A stretch of DNA of 12,432 bases from Thermodesulfovibrionia bacterium (GTDB lineage Bacteria; Nitrospirota; Thermodesulfovibrionia; UBA6902), in contig CAMYJJ010000068.1 of NCBI GenBank assembly GCA_947258735.1, forward strand, positions 1-12,432, in the 5' to 3' direction. Below the pieces are notes generated by a model, which was not told the DNA's origin, did no database searches, and saw only the letters and a list, made by a program, of their open reading frames with translations. This document shows, one piece after another, positions 5,775 to 12,336 of this stretch; position 1 is the first letter of the stretch, and each line of letters starts with the position of its first letter. The position numbers were made by a program, and so were the translations under genes.

Positions 5775-6569
5775 ATGAGCATACTCAATCAAATTCTTGA
5801 TAACAAAAGAAGAGAGCTGGAGAATGCAAGGAACAATGTCCCTCTGGCAGATCTGAAGGCAAGGATAAATGACATGGGCCCTGTCCGGTCTTTCAGGGAT
5901 GCTATTCAAAGGAAAAAGGACGGGCCTGTCAGATTAATAGCCGAGCTTAAAAAGGCATCGCCATCCAGAGGCATGATAAGAGAAGACTTTAAACTGCCTG
6001 ATATCATTTCTGTGTATGACAGAAAACAGGTGTCTGCCATTTCCGTGCTTACTGAAGAGCGCTTCTTCTCAGGCAGCCTCAAGAACCTCCAGGAGACACG
6101 AAAGAGAACTGAGAAGCCCCTGATCAGAAAGGACTTTATATTTGACGAGTATCAAGTGTATGAAGCACGGGCAAACTCTGCTGATGCAATTCTCCTGATA
6201 GCTGCGGCCCTGGACAAATCACAGATAGCGGACCTCTACGGCCTGGCTAAAGAACTGTCACTGGACAGTCTCGTTGAAGTGCACAACCTGAAGGAACTGG
6301 ATGCAGCCCTTGACTCCGGAGCAGAAATCGTCGGGATTAATAACCGGAATCTGAAGACCCTTGAGATCAGTCTGAACATGACCTTTGAAATGCTTAAGGA
6401 CATTCCCGAAGACCGGATCGTGGTCAGTGAAAGCGGCATAAATTCCAGGGAGCACGTTGAAATAATAGAAGCATCACGAACAGATGCGATCCTCGTTGGT
6501 ACGGCCATTATGAAATCCGATGACATCGGTGCGAAGATTGACGAGTTGATGGGAAGTACTGAAAAATAA
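5775..6569 (+). CDS. trpC: Indole-3-glycerol-phosphate synthase TrpC
   Basis: 264 residues, full length for a monofunctional TrpC (no TrpF fusion). It converts CdRP (carboxyphenylamino-deoxyribulose phosphate) to indole-3-glycerol phosphate, the fourth step from chorismate to tryptophan, in the cytoplasm. The (beta/alpha)8 barrel motifs are all present: IAELKKASPSRG with E57 and K59, RKDFIF with K119, VEVHN with E168, GINNRNLKT with N189, and SESGI with S220. These correspond to the known substrate and catalytic residues. The N-terminus MSILNQILDNKRRE fits the family, so ATG 5775 is right although no ribosome-binding site precedes it. No other trp gene is adjacent; argB follows after 176 bp of repeats. 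The assignment is secure. Confidence 0.96.
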   Translation: MSILNQILDNKRRELENARNNVPLADLKARINDMGPVRSFRDAIQRKKDGPVRLIAELKKASPSRGMIREDFKLPDIISVYDRKQVSAISVLTEERFFSGSLKNLQETRKRTEKPLIRKDFIFDEYQVYEARANSADAILLIAAALDKSQIADLYGLAKELSLDSLVEVHNLKELDAALDSGAEIVGINNRNLKTLEISLNMTFEMLKDIPEDRIVVSESGINSREHVEIIEASRTDAILVGTAIMKSDDIGAKIDELMGSTEK

Positions 6570-6575
6570 GGTTCC

Positions 6576-6603
6576 AGGATTCGAGGATTCCAGGGTTCAA
6601 GGG
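6576..6603. repeat. Octanucleotide tandem array (AGGATTCN-like)
   Basis: Units AGGATTCG, AGGATTCC, AGGGTTCA and a partial AGGG, beginning 6 bp after the trpC stop codon. It is immediately followed by the heptamer array. Confidence 0.75.
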
Positions 6604-6615
6604 AAACGTAAAGAC

Positions 6616-6713
6616 GTTATTAGTTATTAGTTATTAGTTATTAGTTATTAGTTACTCGTTACGCGTCACTCGTTACGCGTCACGTATTACCCGTTACTTG
6701 TTAGTTATTAATA
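6616..6713. repeat. Heptanucleotide array of 14 units (GTTATTA and variants)
   Basis: Five perfect GTTATTA units (6616-6650), then GTTACTC, GTTACGC, GTCACTC, GTTACGC, GTCACGT, ATTACCC, GTTACTT, GTTAGTT, ATTAATA, all in 7-bp register. The array fills the space between trpC and argB and runs to 4 bp from the argB -10 box. Confidence 0.9.
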
Positions 6714-6716
6714 ATG

Positions 6717-6722
6717 TATAAT
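6717..6722 (+). promoter_or_regulatory. -10 box of the argB promoter
   Basis: Perfect TATAAT. The hexamer 17 bp upstream is TTACTT (6694-6699), a weak -35 that belongs to the heptamer array. Predicted transcription start is near 6729, giving a leader of about 17 nt with AGGA at 6735-6738. Confidence 0.45.
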
Positions 6723-6745
6723 TGATTCTGAAACAGGACAGTATT

Positions 6746-7627
6746 ATGAAAAAGCATATTGAAAAAGCCAGCATTCTGATCGAATCACTTCCGTATATAC
6801 GCAAGTTTTCGGGAAAGACGTTTGTTATAAAATATGGCGGTGCTGCCATGGTTGATGAAGCATTAAAAGACGCCTTTGCCCAGGACATTGTGCTGCTTAA
6901 TTTTATTGGTATCAAACCTGTCATTGTTCATGGCGGCGGTCCGAAGATCAACAGCATTATGGAGAAAATGGGAAAGAAGCCGACGTTTGTGCAGGGCCAG
7001 AGGGTAACTGACGAGGAAACTATCGATATTGTCGAAATGGTCCTGGGAGGACTCATTAACAAAAAGATCGTGTCTCTTATCAACAATCATGGGGGGTTGG
7101 CCATTGGACTCAGCGGAAAGGATGGAAACCTCATTAAAGCCAGGAAAAAAGTAATCCGCAAACTCTCACCGGAAACCGGAGTTCCTGAAATTATTGACCT
7201 TGGGCTTGTAGGAGAGGTTGAAAAAATTAATCCCAGGGTATTGGACGCAATAGATGAAAGCGGGTTTATTCCTGTAATCGCCCCGATAAGTGCAGGCAAG
7301 AAAAGCGACACATTAAACATAAATGCAGATTATGTTGCCGGTGAAATAGCATCTGCCCTGAATGCTGAAAAACTCATTCTGATGACAGACACGAAAGGCA
7401 TCCTTGACAAGAAGAAGAATCTGCTTTCAACATTGAATGCAAAGAAGATAAAATCCCTTATTGCCAACGGTACCATAAGCGGCGGGATGCTGCCGAAAGT
7501 ACAGGCCTGTCAAAACGCTATCAGCAGCAAGGTCGGAAAAACCCACATCATAGACGGCCGAACACCCCATGCACTTCTGCTTGAAATCTTTACTGAAGAA
7601 GGTATCGGTACAGAGATCGTTAAGTAA
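6746..7627 (+). CDS. argB: N-acetylglutamate kinase ArgB (probably arginine-inhibited type)
   Basis: 293 residues. It phosphorylates N-acetyl-L-glutamate with ATP, the second step of arginine biosynthesis. Amino-acid-kinase motifs: FVIKYGG with K29, VHGGGP (61-66) for the substrate and phosphate loop, VQGQRVTD (82-89), NINADYVAGEIA (191-202) and LMTDTKGIL (212-220) for nucleotide binding. The N-terminal helix IEKASILIESLPYIRKF (5-21) and the C-terminal DGRTPHALLLEIFTEEGIGT (270-289) are hallmarks of the hexameric, arginine-sensitive NAGK of Thermotoga and Pseudomonas, so feedback inhibition by arginine is likely. ATG 6746 is chosen over an in-frame TTG at 6722 because AGGA lies 7 nt before it, the TTG overlaps the -10 box, and homologues start at MKK. 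No other arg gene is adjacent. Confidence 0.96.
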   Translation: MKKHIEKASILIESLPYIRKFSGKTFVIKYGGAAMVDEALKDAFAQDIVLLNFIGIKPVIVHGGGPKINSIMEKMGKKPTFVQGQRVTDEETIDIVEMVLGGLINKKIVSLINNHGGLAIGLSGKDGNLIKARKKVIRKLSPETGVPEIIDLGLVGEVEKINPRVLDAIDESGFIPVIAPISAGKKSDTLNINADYVAGEIASALNAEKLILMTDTKGILDKKKNLLSTLNAKKIKSLIANGTISGGMLPKVQACQNAISSKVGKTHIIDGRTPHALLLEIFTEEGIGTEIVK

Positions 7628-7706
7628 AGACAACATAAAATTACGGATTACAAAAGAAGCATTCCTCGAAGCTCTGCCCTGGGGTTAATCATATACACCA
7701 TTGTTA

Positions 7707-7786
7707 GTCATTCCGGAAGTTCTTTTGCCGGAATCCAGCCATTAAAAAAAGACTCTGGAATCCGTTCAACTCACTACGGGAATGAC
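7707..7786. repeat. Dispersed palindromic element, complete copy (GTCATTCC ... GGAATGAC)
   Basis: Perfect 8-bp terminal inverted repeats GTCATTCC (7707-7714) and GGAATGAC (7779-7786). Internal arms ATTCCGG (7710-7716) and CCGGAAT (7728-7734) form a hairpin, and CTGGAATCC lies further in. It is an 80-bp non-coding miniature palindrome family member located 79 bp after argB, and it may act as a 3'-end structure for that mRNA. Confidence 0.75.
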
Positions 7787-7810
7787 ACGTTAAAGTTGAC
7801 ATAATGCTAT

Positions 7811-7880
7811 CCCCTGACCCCTGACCCCTGACCCCTGACCCCTGACTCCTGACCCCTGACCCCTGACTCCTGACTCCTGA
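7811..7880. repeat. Heptanucleotide array CCCCTGA/CTCCTGA, ten units
   Basis: Ten exact-register 7-mers: seven CCCCTGA and three CTCCTGA. One strand is strongly C-rich. It lies in the 387-bp gap 7628-8014, which holds this array, the palindrome at 7707-7786, the octamer array at 7885-7916, and no gene I can support. Confidence 0.95.
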
Positions 7881-7884
7881 CCCC

Positions 7885-7916
7885 TTTGTCCCTTTCCCCC
7901 TTTGCCCCATTGTCCC
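7885..7916. repeat. Octanucleotide array TTTGTCCC-like, four units
   Basis: TTTGTCCC, TTTCCCCC, TTTGCCCC, ATTGTCCC in exact 8-bp register, starting 4 bp after the CCCCTGA array. Confidence 0.85.
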
Positions 7917-8014
7917 TATCAGCAGTTCATACACACAGACTATTTGGAAATATGATAATCTATAAGTGGCAGATATTTAATAACTGAACATTATATGTAT
8001 CAGGAGTCGTGAAC

Positions 8015-8308
8015 ATGAACAAAGTCATTATCATAATTATACTCACCCTTATATTAACTCCACTCAGTTCCTCCCTTGCATTGCATGATGATGAGGCTAT
8101 CGGTAAAGGCGGAGCATGGGAAAGCGAAGGTGTAAGGAGAGACCAACAGACTCCATCTGAAAAAGATACGTCCATAGACCTTAACCTTGATAAGACCTTC
8201 AGAAAATCCCCTATTGTTATTCCTTCAACAGAGCCGGAACCAGATCAATCAGACACCTTCAGTACAGACTTGGATGATCCCAGGGCCCCCTTTCCTCACA
8301 GGGATTAG
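8015..8308 (+). CDS. Small exported protein of unknown function
   Basis: 97 residues from ATG 8015. An N-terminal signal peptide is clear: MNK, a run of Ile/Leu (residues 4-14), then SSSLA with likely cleavage after A22. The mature part of about 75 residues is hydrophilic, rich in Asp, Glu, Ser, Thr and Pro, with no cysteine and no recognised domain; it ends DDPRAPFPHRD and is probably disordered. ATG 8015 is preferred over GTG 8009 because AGGAG (8002-8006) is 8 nt from the ATG and only 2 nt from the GTG. It is separated by 151 bp, including a CRP-like site, from the next gene, so it is probably its own unit. I do not recognise a family. Confidence 0.7.
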   Translation: MNKVIIIIILTLILTPLSSSLALHDDEAIGKGGAWESEGVRRDQQTPSEKDTSIDLNLDKTFRKSPIVIPSTEPEPDQSDTFSTDLDDPRAPFPHRD

Positions 8309-8370
8309 ATTTTTATAGCAGTAATTGCCCGAGCTGTATCTGATTCATTCCGCCATGTTAACCCCATACT

Positions 8371-8386
8371 TGTGATACAAATCACA
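8371..8386. promoter_or_regulatory. CRP/FNR-superfamily operator, perfect TGTGA-N6-TCACA
   Basis: TGTGATACAAATCACA matches the CRP half-site consensus in both arms, and the symmetry extends to TGTGAT/ATCACA. It is centred at 8378.5, roughly 36 to 45 bp upstream of the transcription starts implied by the -10-like sequences at 8402-8419, a typical activator position. Which CRP-family protein binds is unknown. Confidence 0.6.
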
Positions 8387-8400
8387 GCTTCAATCCCGGC

Positions 8401-8418
8401 TTATATTAAATAATATAA
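8401..8418. promoter_or_regulatory. AT-rich perfect palindrome overlapping the likely -10 region
   Basis: TTATATTA, AA, TAATATAA forms a perfect 8-bp inverted repeat with a 2-bp spacer. It contains -10-like hexamers (TATATT 8402-8407, TAATAT 8411-8416) and sits 14 bp downstream of the CRP-like site. It may be only a promoter, or a second operator. Confidence 0.5.
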
Positions 8419-8459
8419 ATAAGGAGTCACAAGGTATAAGACGGTCTGCGAGGGTAAGT

Positions 8460-8873
8460 ATGGTTGTACATAAAATGGTAATACGGTTAAAAGACAAAAC
8501 CCTTCTCAAGGGAGAAAGTCAGGATTTTTATCCCAATAACAAGACGTTCCATCTGCGCCTTATTGACGGTGAAGAAATAGAACTCGATATGGAGACCATC
8601 AAGGCGGTGTTCTGGGTCAGGTCTTTTGAGGGAAACAGTGACTATACCTATACGTACAAAGACAGCATCCCATGGGGTGATAACAAGGTTGAAGTCAGGT
8701 TTGCTGATGGAGAATCAATGATCGGATATGCTCCGTATCTTCACTGCAAAAGCCATCATGTATATTACAGCTATTATGGTTTTTTTATAACGCCCGCAGA
8801 CTTTAATGGAAATAACGACCGCGTGTTCGTATTGAATTCTGCAACCGAGGAAATACATTTTTTAGATGATTAG
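8460..8873 (+). CDS. Uncharacterised 137-aa protein of a conserved DUF type
   Basis: No signal peptide. Two similar beta-rich stretches, MVIRLKDKTLLKG (6-18) and VEVRFADGESMIG (77-89), suggest an internal duplication of a small barrel-like module. Other marked features are QDFYPNNKTFHL (21-32), IKAVFWVRSFEGN (47-59) and FFITPADFNGNNDRVFVLNS (108-127). These phrases recall an uncharacterised bacterial family (possibly DUF6982, unverified) with the pattern KDG-x-LKG, DF-P, AVFFV-DF-GN and RVFV-N. The role is unknown; I expect a cytoplasmic beta-barrel, perhaps a ligand or PilZ-like binding fold. Start ATG 8460 has GAGGG 5 nt upstream; M6 is an alternative. It is probably regulated by the CRP-like site about 80 bp upstream and is co-transcribed with the next gene (12-bp gap). 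Confidence 0.75.
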   Translation: MVVHKMVIRLKDKTLLKGESQDFYPNNKTFHLRLIDGEEIELDMETIKAVFWVRSFEGNSDYTYTYKDSIPWGDNKVEVRFADGESMIGYAPYLHCKSHHVYYSYYGFFITPADFNGNNDRVFVLNSATEEIHFLDD

Positions 8874-8885
8874 AAAGGAGAGACC

Positions 8886-9074
8886 ATGTCATTACAAACA
8901 CTCATAAATAAAATGTGCCCGTACGTGAGCAATCCGAACAACGATTGTTACTGTGTAAAAGAGGGCAGCCAGAACATCAATAATGCGGTGAAATACTGCA
9001 GCAATAATTTTGAAGGATGTTCCATTTACAAAGAGAGAAGTGTAGGGCTTGAAAAGATGATTACCGATAATTAG
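8886..9074 (+). CDS. Small cysteine-rich protein, 62 aa
   Basis: Five cysteines at 11, 21, 23, 38 and 45 in the arrangement CPY-x(7)-DCYC-x(14)-C-x(6)-C, with KYCSNNFEGCSIYKE near the end. No signal peptide, so the cysteines are probably a metal or iron-sulfur ligand set in the cytoplasm rather than disulfides. The pattern recalls small uncharacterised proteins of anaerobic bacteria with CPY near the start and YC-x(6)-C-x-IY near the end. An excellent ribosome-binding site AAAGGAG (8874-8880) lies in the 12-bp gap after the 137-aa gene, and an intrinsic terminator follows 62 bp later, so it is the last gene of a two-gene operon. Function unknown. Confidence 0.8.
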   Translation: MSLQTLINKMCPYVSNPNNDCYCVKEGSQNINNAVKYCSNNFEGCSIYKERSVGLEKMITDN

Positions 9075-9136
9075 GTCCTGCACGGACCCTTTTCAATCCC
9101 TGAAAATGGACTGATTCAATGTATATCTATCTTATG

Positions 9137-9165
9137 AGGAGCCGCGATACGCAGGCTCCTTTTTT
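9137..9165 (+). terminator. Intrinsic terminator of the two-gene operon
   Basis: Arms AGGAGCC (9137-9143) and GGCTCCT (9154-9160) with a 10-nt loop that can form two further G-C pairs, followed by a run of six T (9160-9165). On the opposite strand no T-run follows, so it serves the plus strand and separates the operon from the converging M16 gene that ends at 9173. Confidence 0.9.
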
Positions 9166-9172
9166 ATTTCCA

Positions 9173-10531
9173 TCACTCACTTAAGAACCGGTCTTTCAGT
9201 CCGGTCTTATCCTGGTTTGCAACGACAACGAGGGTAAACTGTTCAGGGTCAAGGTACTTCTGTGCAGCTCTTATAATATCTTCTTTTGATACCCTGTTTA
9301 TATACCCGGGATAATCATCGATATAGCTGACTCCCAGATCGTAAAATTCTACGGCAACAAGGAAACTGGCTATGCGGCTGCTCGTCTCTATTCTCATGGG
9401 AAAGCTGCCTGTCAAAAAAGCCTTTGCGTCAGACAACTCCTGATCAGTCACAGGCATGTTTCTGATTTTCTTTATCTCTTTCAGGATTTCCTCTATAGCT
9501 GTATTTGCCGACTCATTTTTTGTCTGCAGACCTACCTGAAAACTTCCGCCCAGCCTGTTCGCGTTAAAGTAACTATGGATATCATATACCAGTCCCTTTT
9601 CCTCCCTGATATTCTGCATCAGTCTTGAAGCAAAGCCTCCGCCGCCGAGAATATAATTCATGACCGAGATCGTGTAATAATCAGGATTCCCCCTGCTTAC
9701 GCCCATATGGCCGAGCCGTATGGTGGCCTGTGTCAGGTCTTTATCGATCTTTATGGTTTCCCTTTTTCTTACCGCTTCTACCTGAGACGTATGAAGCCTC
9801 GCAGGTTTTTTTGTGCTCCATGTCGAAAAATACTTCTCAAGCATTTTTTCCACCTCCCCAGGTACAACATCACCCACAACAGACATGACAGAACCGTCAG
9901 GAACATAGTAGGCTGCATGGAAGCGGACAAGGTCTTCTCTCGTTATTCTGTCGATTGAATCGGCTGAGCCTGACAGTAGCCGTCCATATGGATGCGAACC
10001 AAACAGGGCCTTCTTGAATTCGCGGCCAGCCAGAAATCCCGGATCTTCTTCCCGTGCCTTTAAATTTCCCTTGACCCTTTCCTTTTTTTGGGTAAATTTA
10101 TCTTCAGGAAAAACAGGGTTTAACATAATGTCCGACAGAAGTTCAAAACCAAGGTCCATGTCCTTTTTCAGTACAGAGAGTCTCGCAGAGATATAATCAT
10201 CTCCACCGGAGGCCCCGATCTCGCCTCCGACAAACTCTATCGACTCGCTGATCTGCTCGGCAGTTCTCCGGGTGGTTCCTTCAGTGAGCAGAGATGCAAC
10301 AAGACTGGACAGGCCCGCCTTTTCGGCCGGTTCCATCAGGTTCCCGGCGTTTATTCCCACCGTTACCTTTACTACCGGCAGATTGTGTCTTTCAGATATC
10401 AAAAGGACCAGACCATTGTCCAGGACTTTTCTTTTAACATCCAGGGCAAAGGATTGATAAGGAGAAAAAATAAAAAATAAGTTAATAACGACTGCTGCAA
10501 TTATTGTTTTATTTAGCAATGAATTTTTCAT
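9173..10531 (-). CDS. M16 peptidase-like protein, zinc site lost (partner subunit)
   Basis: 452 residues from ATG 10531. A signal peptide MKNSLLNKTIIAAVVINLFF to about QSFA-LD predicts export to the periplasm. Two M16 repeats are present: the N-terminal one has KAGLSSLVASLLTEGT (71-86) where active members have HxxEH, so all three key residues are replaced (S76, A79, S80). The C-terminal repeat has ILGGGGFASRLMQNIREEKG (294-313) and then LVYDIHSYF, with R303, R309 and Y316 as candidates for the Arg/Tyr pair of M16B partner subunits. By analogy with the Sphingomonas pair SPH2681/SPH2682, it would form a heterodimeric oligopeptidase with the product of the gene upstream. The frame extends to a TTG at 10621, but ATG 10531 has AGGA 7 nt before it and starts the signal peptide. 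The gap from the upstream M16 gene is 155 bp. Confidence 0.92.
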   Translation of the reverse strand: MKNSLLNKTIIAAVVINLFFIFSPYQSFALDVKRKVLDNGLVLLISERHNLPVVKVTVGINAGNLMEPAEKAGLSSLVASLLTEGTTRRTAEQISESIEFVGGEIGASGGDDYISARLSVLKKDMDLGFELLSDIMLNPVFPEDKFTQKKERVKGNLKAREEDPGFLAGREFKKALFGSHPYGRLLSGSADSIDRITREDLVRFHAAYYVPDGSVMSVVGDVVPGEVEKMLEKYFSTWSTKKPARLHTSQVEAVRKRETIKIDKDLTQATIRLGHMGVSRGNPDYYTISVMNYILGGGGFASRLMQNIREEKGLVYDIHSYFNANRLGGSFQVGLQTKNESANTAIEEILKEIKKIRNMPVTDQELSDAKAFLTGSFPMRIETSSRIASFLVAVEFYDLGVSYIDDYPGYINRVSKEDIIRAAQKYLDPEQFTLVVVANQDKTGLKDRFLSE

Positions 10532-10564
10532 AGATAATTCCTGAATAATGAGATCGCCTGTGTT

Positions 10565-10597
10565 GTCATTTGGGCTCCCGTATGAATTCAGGATGAC
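10565..10597. repeat. Degenerate GTCAT ... ATGAC inverted repeat between the M16 genes
   Basis: GTCAT and ATGAC flank about 23 bp containing GAATTCAGG. It resembles a decayed copy of the GTCATTCC palindrome family seen at 7707-7786, but the match is weak. Confidence 0.3.
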
Positions 10598-10686
10598 ACC
10601 TGTGACACAGTTTGTAAGCAAAATAACGGATATAATTCATAATTTATGTTCTTATAGATATCTCATATAAGACCAACATGGCACAA

Positions 10687-12066
10687 TTAATACCCTGTCG
10701 CAGACTCTTTTACTGCCTGGTTATTTTCATTAATCCTGCTCTTCAATGGTATCAACGTTCCCACCGTTCTTTTATCTGCAACCAGATACTTTTTTGCAAC
10801 CCGCCGGACATCTTCAGCAGTAACAGCCCTGATCCCGTCAAGGTATTTGTCTTTAATCCGCCAGTCACCGATCATTTCAAACTCAGCTATAAGCATGGCC
10901 TGATAATAGATCGAATCCTGACTCATGATAAAGTCAGCCTCAATCTGGTTTTTTGCCTTGGGGACCTCCCTTTCGCCGGGAGGCTCGTTCTTTAACCTGT
11001 CAATTTCTGCATAGAGCGCATGTTCTACATCTTCAATGTTTCCTCCGGGTAATGGAGTACCATACACATAAAATATAAAAGGATACCGGTGGGTACTGCT
11101 GTAACCGGCCCCTGCTGACAGTGCTATCCTCTGTTCATCAATCAGGCTTTTATATATACGGGAACTCTTTCCCCCTGAAAGCACCAGAGAGAGCACATCA
11201 AGTGCATAACTGTCATCATCAAGTATATTGGGTGTCTTATAGACACTGAATACATAAGGCAGTTCCGCTTCTTTTCTGACAAATACCCGTCTTTCGCCTC
11301 TCTGTTCCGGCTCCTGAATTTCCAGCTTCCTGATTGCAGGGCCCTTTTGCAGAGGTCCGAATTCAATTCTGATCTTATCCATAACACTATGCACGTTGAT
11401 ATTGCCGCCCACAACGATAAACGCATTATTCGGCACATACATCTTTCTGTAGTAGTCCCACAAATCATCTCTGGTAATTGTTTTCAGGTCAGACATCCAG
11501 CCTATGACAGGCCAGCGGTAGGGATGGTTCTTAAAGGCCGCGGCCAGGACCTCTTCATACACAAGTCTCTGGGGATCATCTTCATACCGCATTCTGCGCT
11601 CTTCCATGACTACGTCTCTTTCAGACATGGTTGCGTCGGGGTCCATTATTAAATTGCGCATCCTGTCAGCCTCAAGCTCAATAGAGAGATGCAGTCTGTC
11701 AGGGGCAAGCTTCTGATAGTAATACACAAAGTCCTTGCTTGTTCCTGCGTTGTCCACCCCGCCCGCTCTTTTAATTATTTTGGAGAACTGCTTAGGTCCA
11801 TACTCAGAGGTGCCCTTGAACATCATATGTTCAAGCAGATGGCTCAGTCCGGTCTTGCCTATCTGCTCATTAATTGAACCGGCATTGTACCAGACCTGAA
11901 ATACCGAAAGAGTGGCAGCAGGGTCTTTGATCGCAAATACCTTAAGGCCGTTGGCCAGTGTTTCTTCATATAATGTGCTTCCCTGAACTGGTTTTGCATC
12001 TGCAAAAACATATGAGTATCCGGTCAGGATACAGAGAGCAATAAGAGATGCTGATATTTTTGTCAT
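10687..12066 (-). CDS. M16 family zinc peptidase, catalytic subunit
   Basis: 459 residues. Signal peptide at residues 1 to about 24 (MTKISASLIALCILTGYSYV then FADA) predicts a periplasmic protein. The inverted zinc motif HLLEH (76-80) gives H76 and H80 as ligands and E79 as catalytic base. E156 in the SERDVVMEERR segment, 76 residues after H80, is the expected third ligand. The second M16 domain shows VLSGGKSSRIYKSLIDEQ near 317-334. It probably degrades peptides as a heterodimer with the zinc-less M16 protein encoded just downstream on the same strand. The ribosome-binding site is weak (CTGAG), while a TATAAT (minus, 12093-12098) about 27 nt upstream suggests a promoter and a short leader. 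Family secure, natural substrate unknown. Confidence 0.95.
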   Translation of the reverse strand: MTKISASLIALCILTGYSYVFADAKPVQGSTLYEETLANGLKVFAIKDPAATLSVFQVWYNAGSINEQIGKTGLSHLLEHMMFKGTSEYGPKQFSKIIKRAGGVDNAGTSKDFVYYYQKLAPDRLHLSIELEADRMRNLIMDPDATMSERDVVMEERRMRYEDDPQRLVYEEVLAAAFKNHPYRWPVIGWMSDLKTITRDDLWDYYRKMYVPNNAFIVVGGNINVHSVMDKIRIEFGPLQKGPAIRKLEIQEPEQRGERRVFVRKEAELPYVFSVYKTPNILDDDSYALDVLSLVLSGGKSSRIYKSLIDEQRIALSAGAGYSSTHRYPFIFYVYGTPLPGGNIEDVEHALYAEIDRLKNEPPGEREVPKAKNQIEADFIMSQDSIYYQAMLIAEFEMIGDWRIKDKYLDGIRAVTAEDVRRVAKKYLVADKRTVGTLIPLKSRINENNQAVKESATGY

Positions 12067-12092
12067 AACTCAGAATATTAACAAAGTTGAAA

Positions 12093-12098
12093 ATTATA
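12093..12098 (-). promoter_or_regulatory. Possible -10 box of the M16 operon
   Basis: Perfect TATAAT on the minus strand. No convincing -35 at 16 to 18 bp. It would give a leader of about 20 nt. Confidence 0.35.
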
Positions 12099-12172
12099 GG
12101 TCAATTAATTGATATTGCAGTACGTATGACCGTAATGCATTAGTTTTAGTGTTTAAACGCAACGCGTCTGTG

Positions 12173-12234
12173 TGTCATTCCGGCAGCTTGCCTGCCGACA
12201 GGCAGGCCCGATTACTGAAGTCGGGCATTACAGG
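12173..12234. repeat. Dispersed palindromic element, branched copy
   Basis: Starts TGTCATTCCGG (12173-12183) like the other copies. Inside are two hairpins: GCCTGCC (12190-12196) with GGCAGGC (12201-12207), loop GACA, and GCCCGA (12206-12211) with TCGGGC (12221-12226), loop 9 nt. It lies between the M16 operon start and the gene at the right edge. Confidence 0.7.
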
Positions 12235-12273
12235 AATATATAATCACAGTTTATACATAAAGTAAATATAATT

Positions 12274-12308
12274 TTAAAAAAGCAGCCAGGAGTTATCCAT
12301 CTGGCTGC
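12274..12308 (-). terminator. Intrinsic terminator of the right-edge gene
   Basis: On the minus strand, GCAGCCAG (12308-12301) and CTGGCTGC (12289-12282) form an 8-bp stem with an 11-nt loop, followed by six T (12281-12276). It lies 28 bp after the stop codon of the partial gene at the right edge. Confidence 0.9.
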
Positions 12309-12336
12309 ATCATGAATTATTAGTTATTAATACCTG

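Noticed and set aside
6722..6745. TTG start of argB at 6722
   Set aside because: It overlaps the likely -10 box and homologues begin at the MKK of ATG 6746.
7811..7916. CRISPR-like array
   Set aside because: Units are only 7-8 bp with no spacers between them, and no cas genes are present.
7704..7934. 76-residue minus-strand ORF with SGVRSQG-type repeats
   Set aside because: It is a translation of the CCCCTGA heptamer array and the palindromic element; low complexity, no ribosome-binding site, a known kind of spurious ORF.
10532..10621. N-terminal extension of the second M16 protein from TTG 10621
   Set aside because: The extension would bury the signal peptide and has no ribosome-binding site; ATG 10531 has AGGA at 7 nt.
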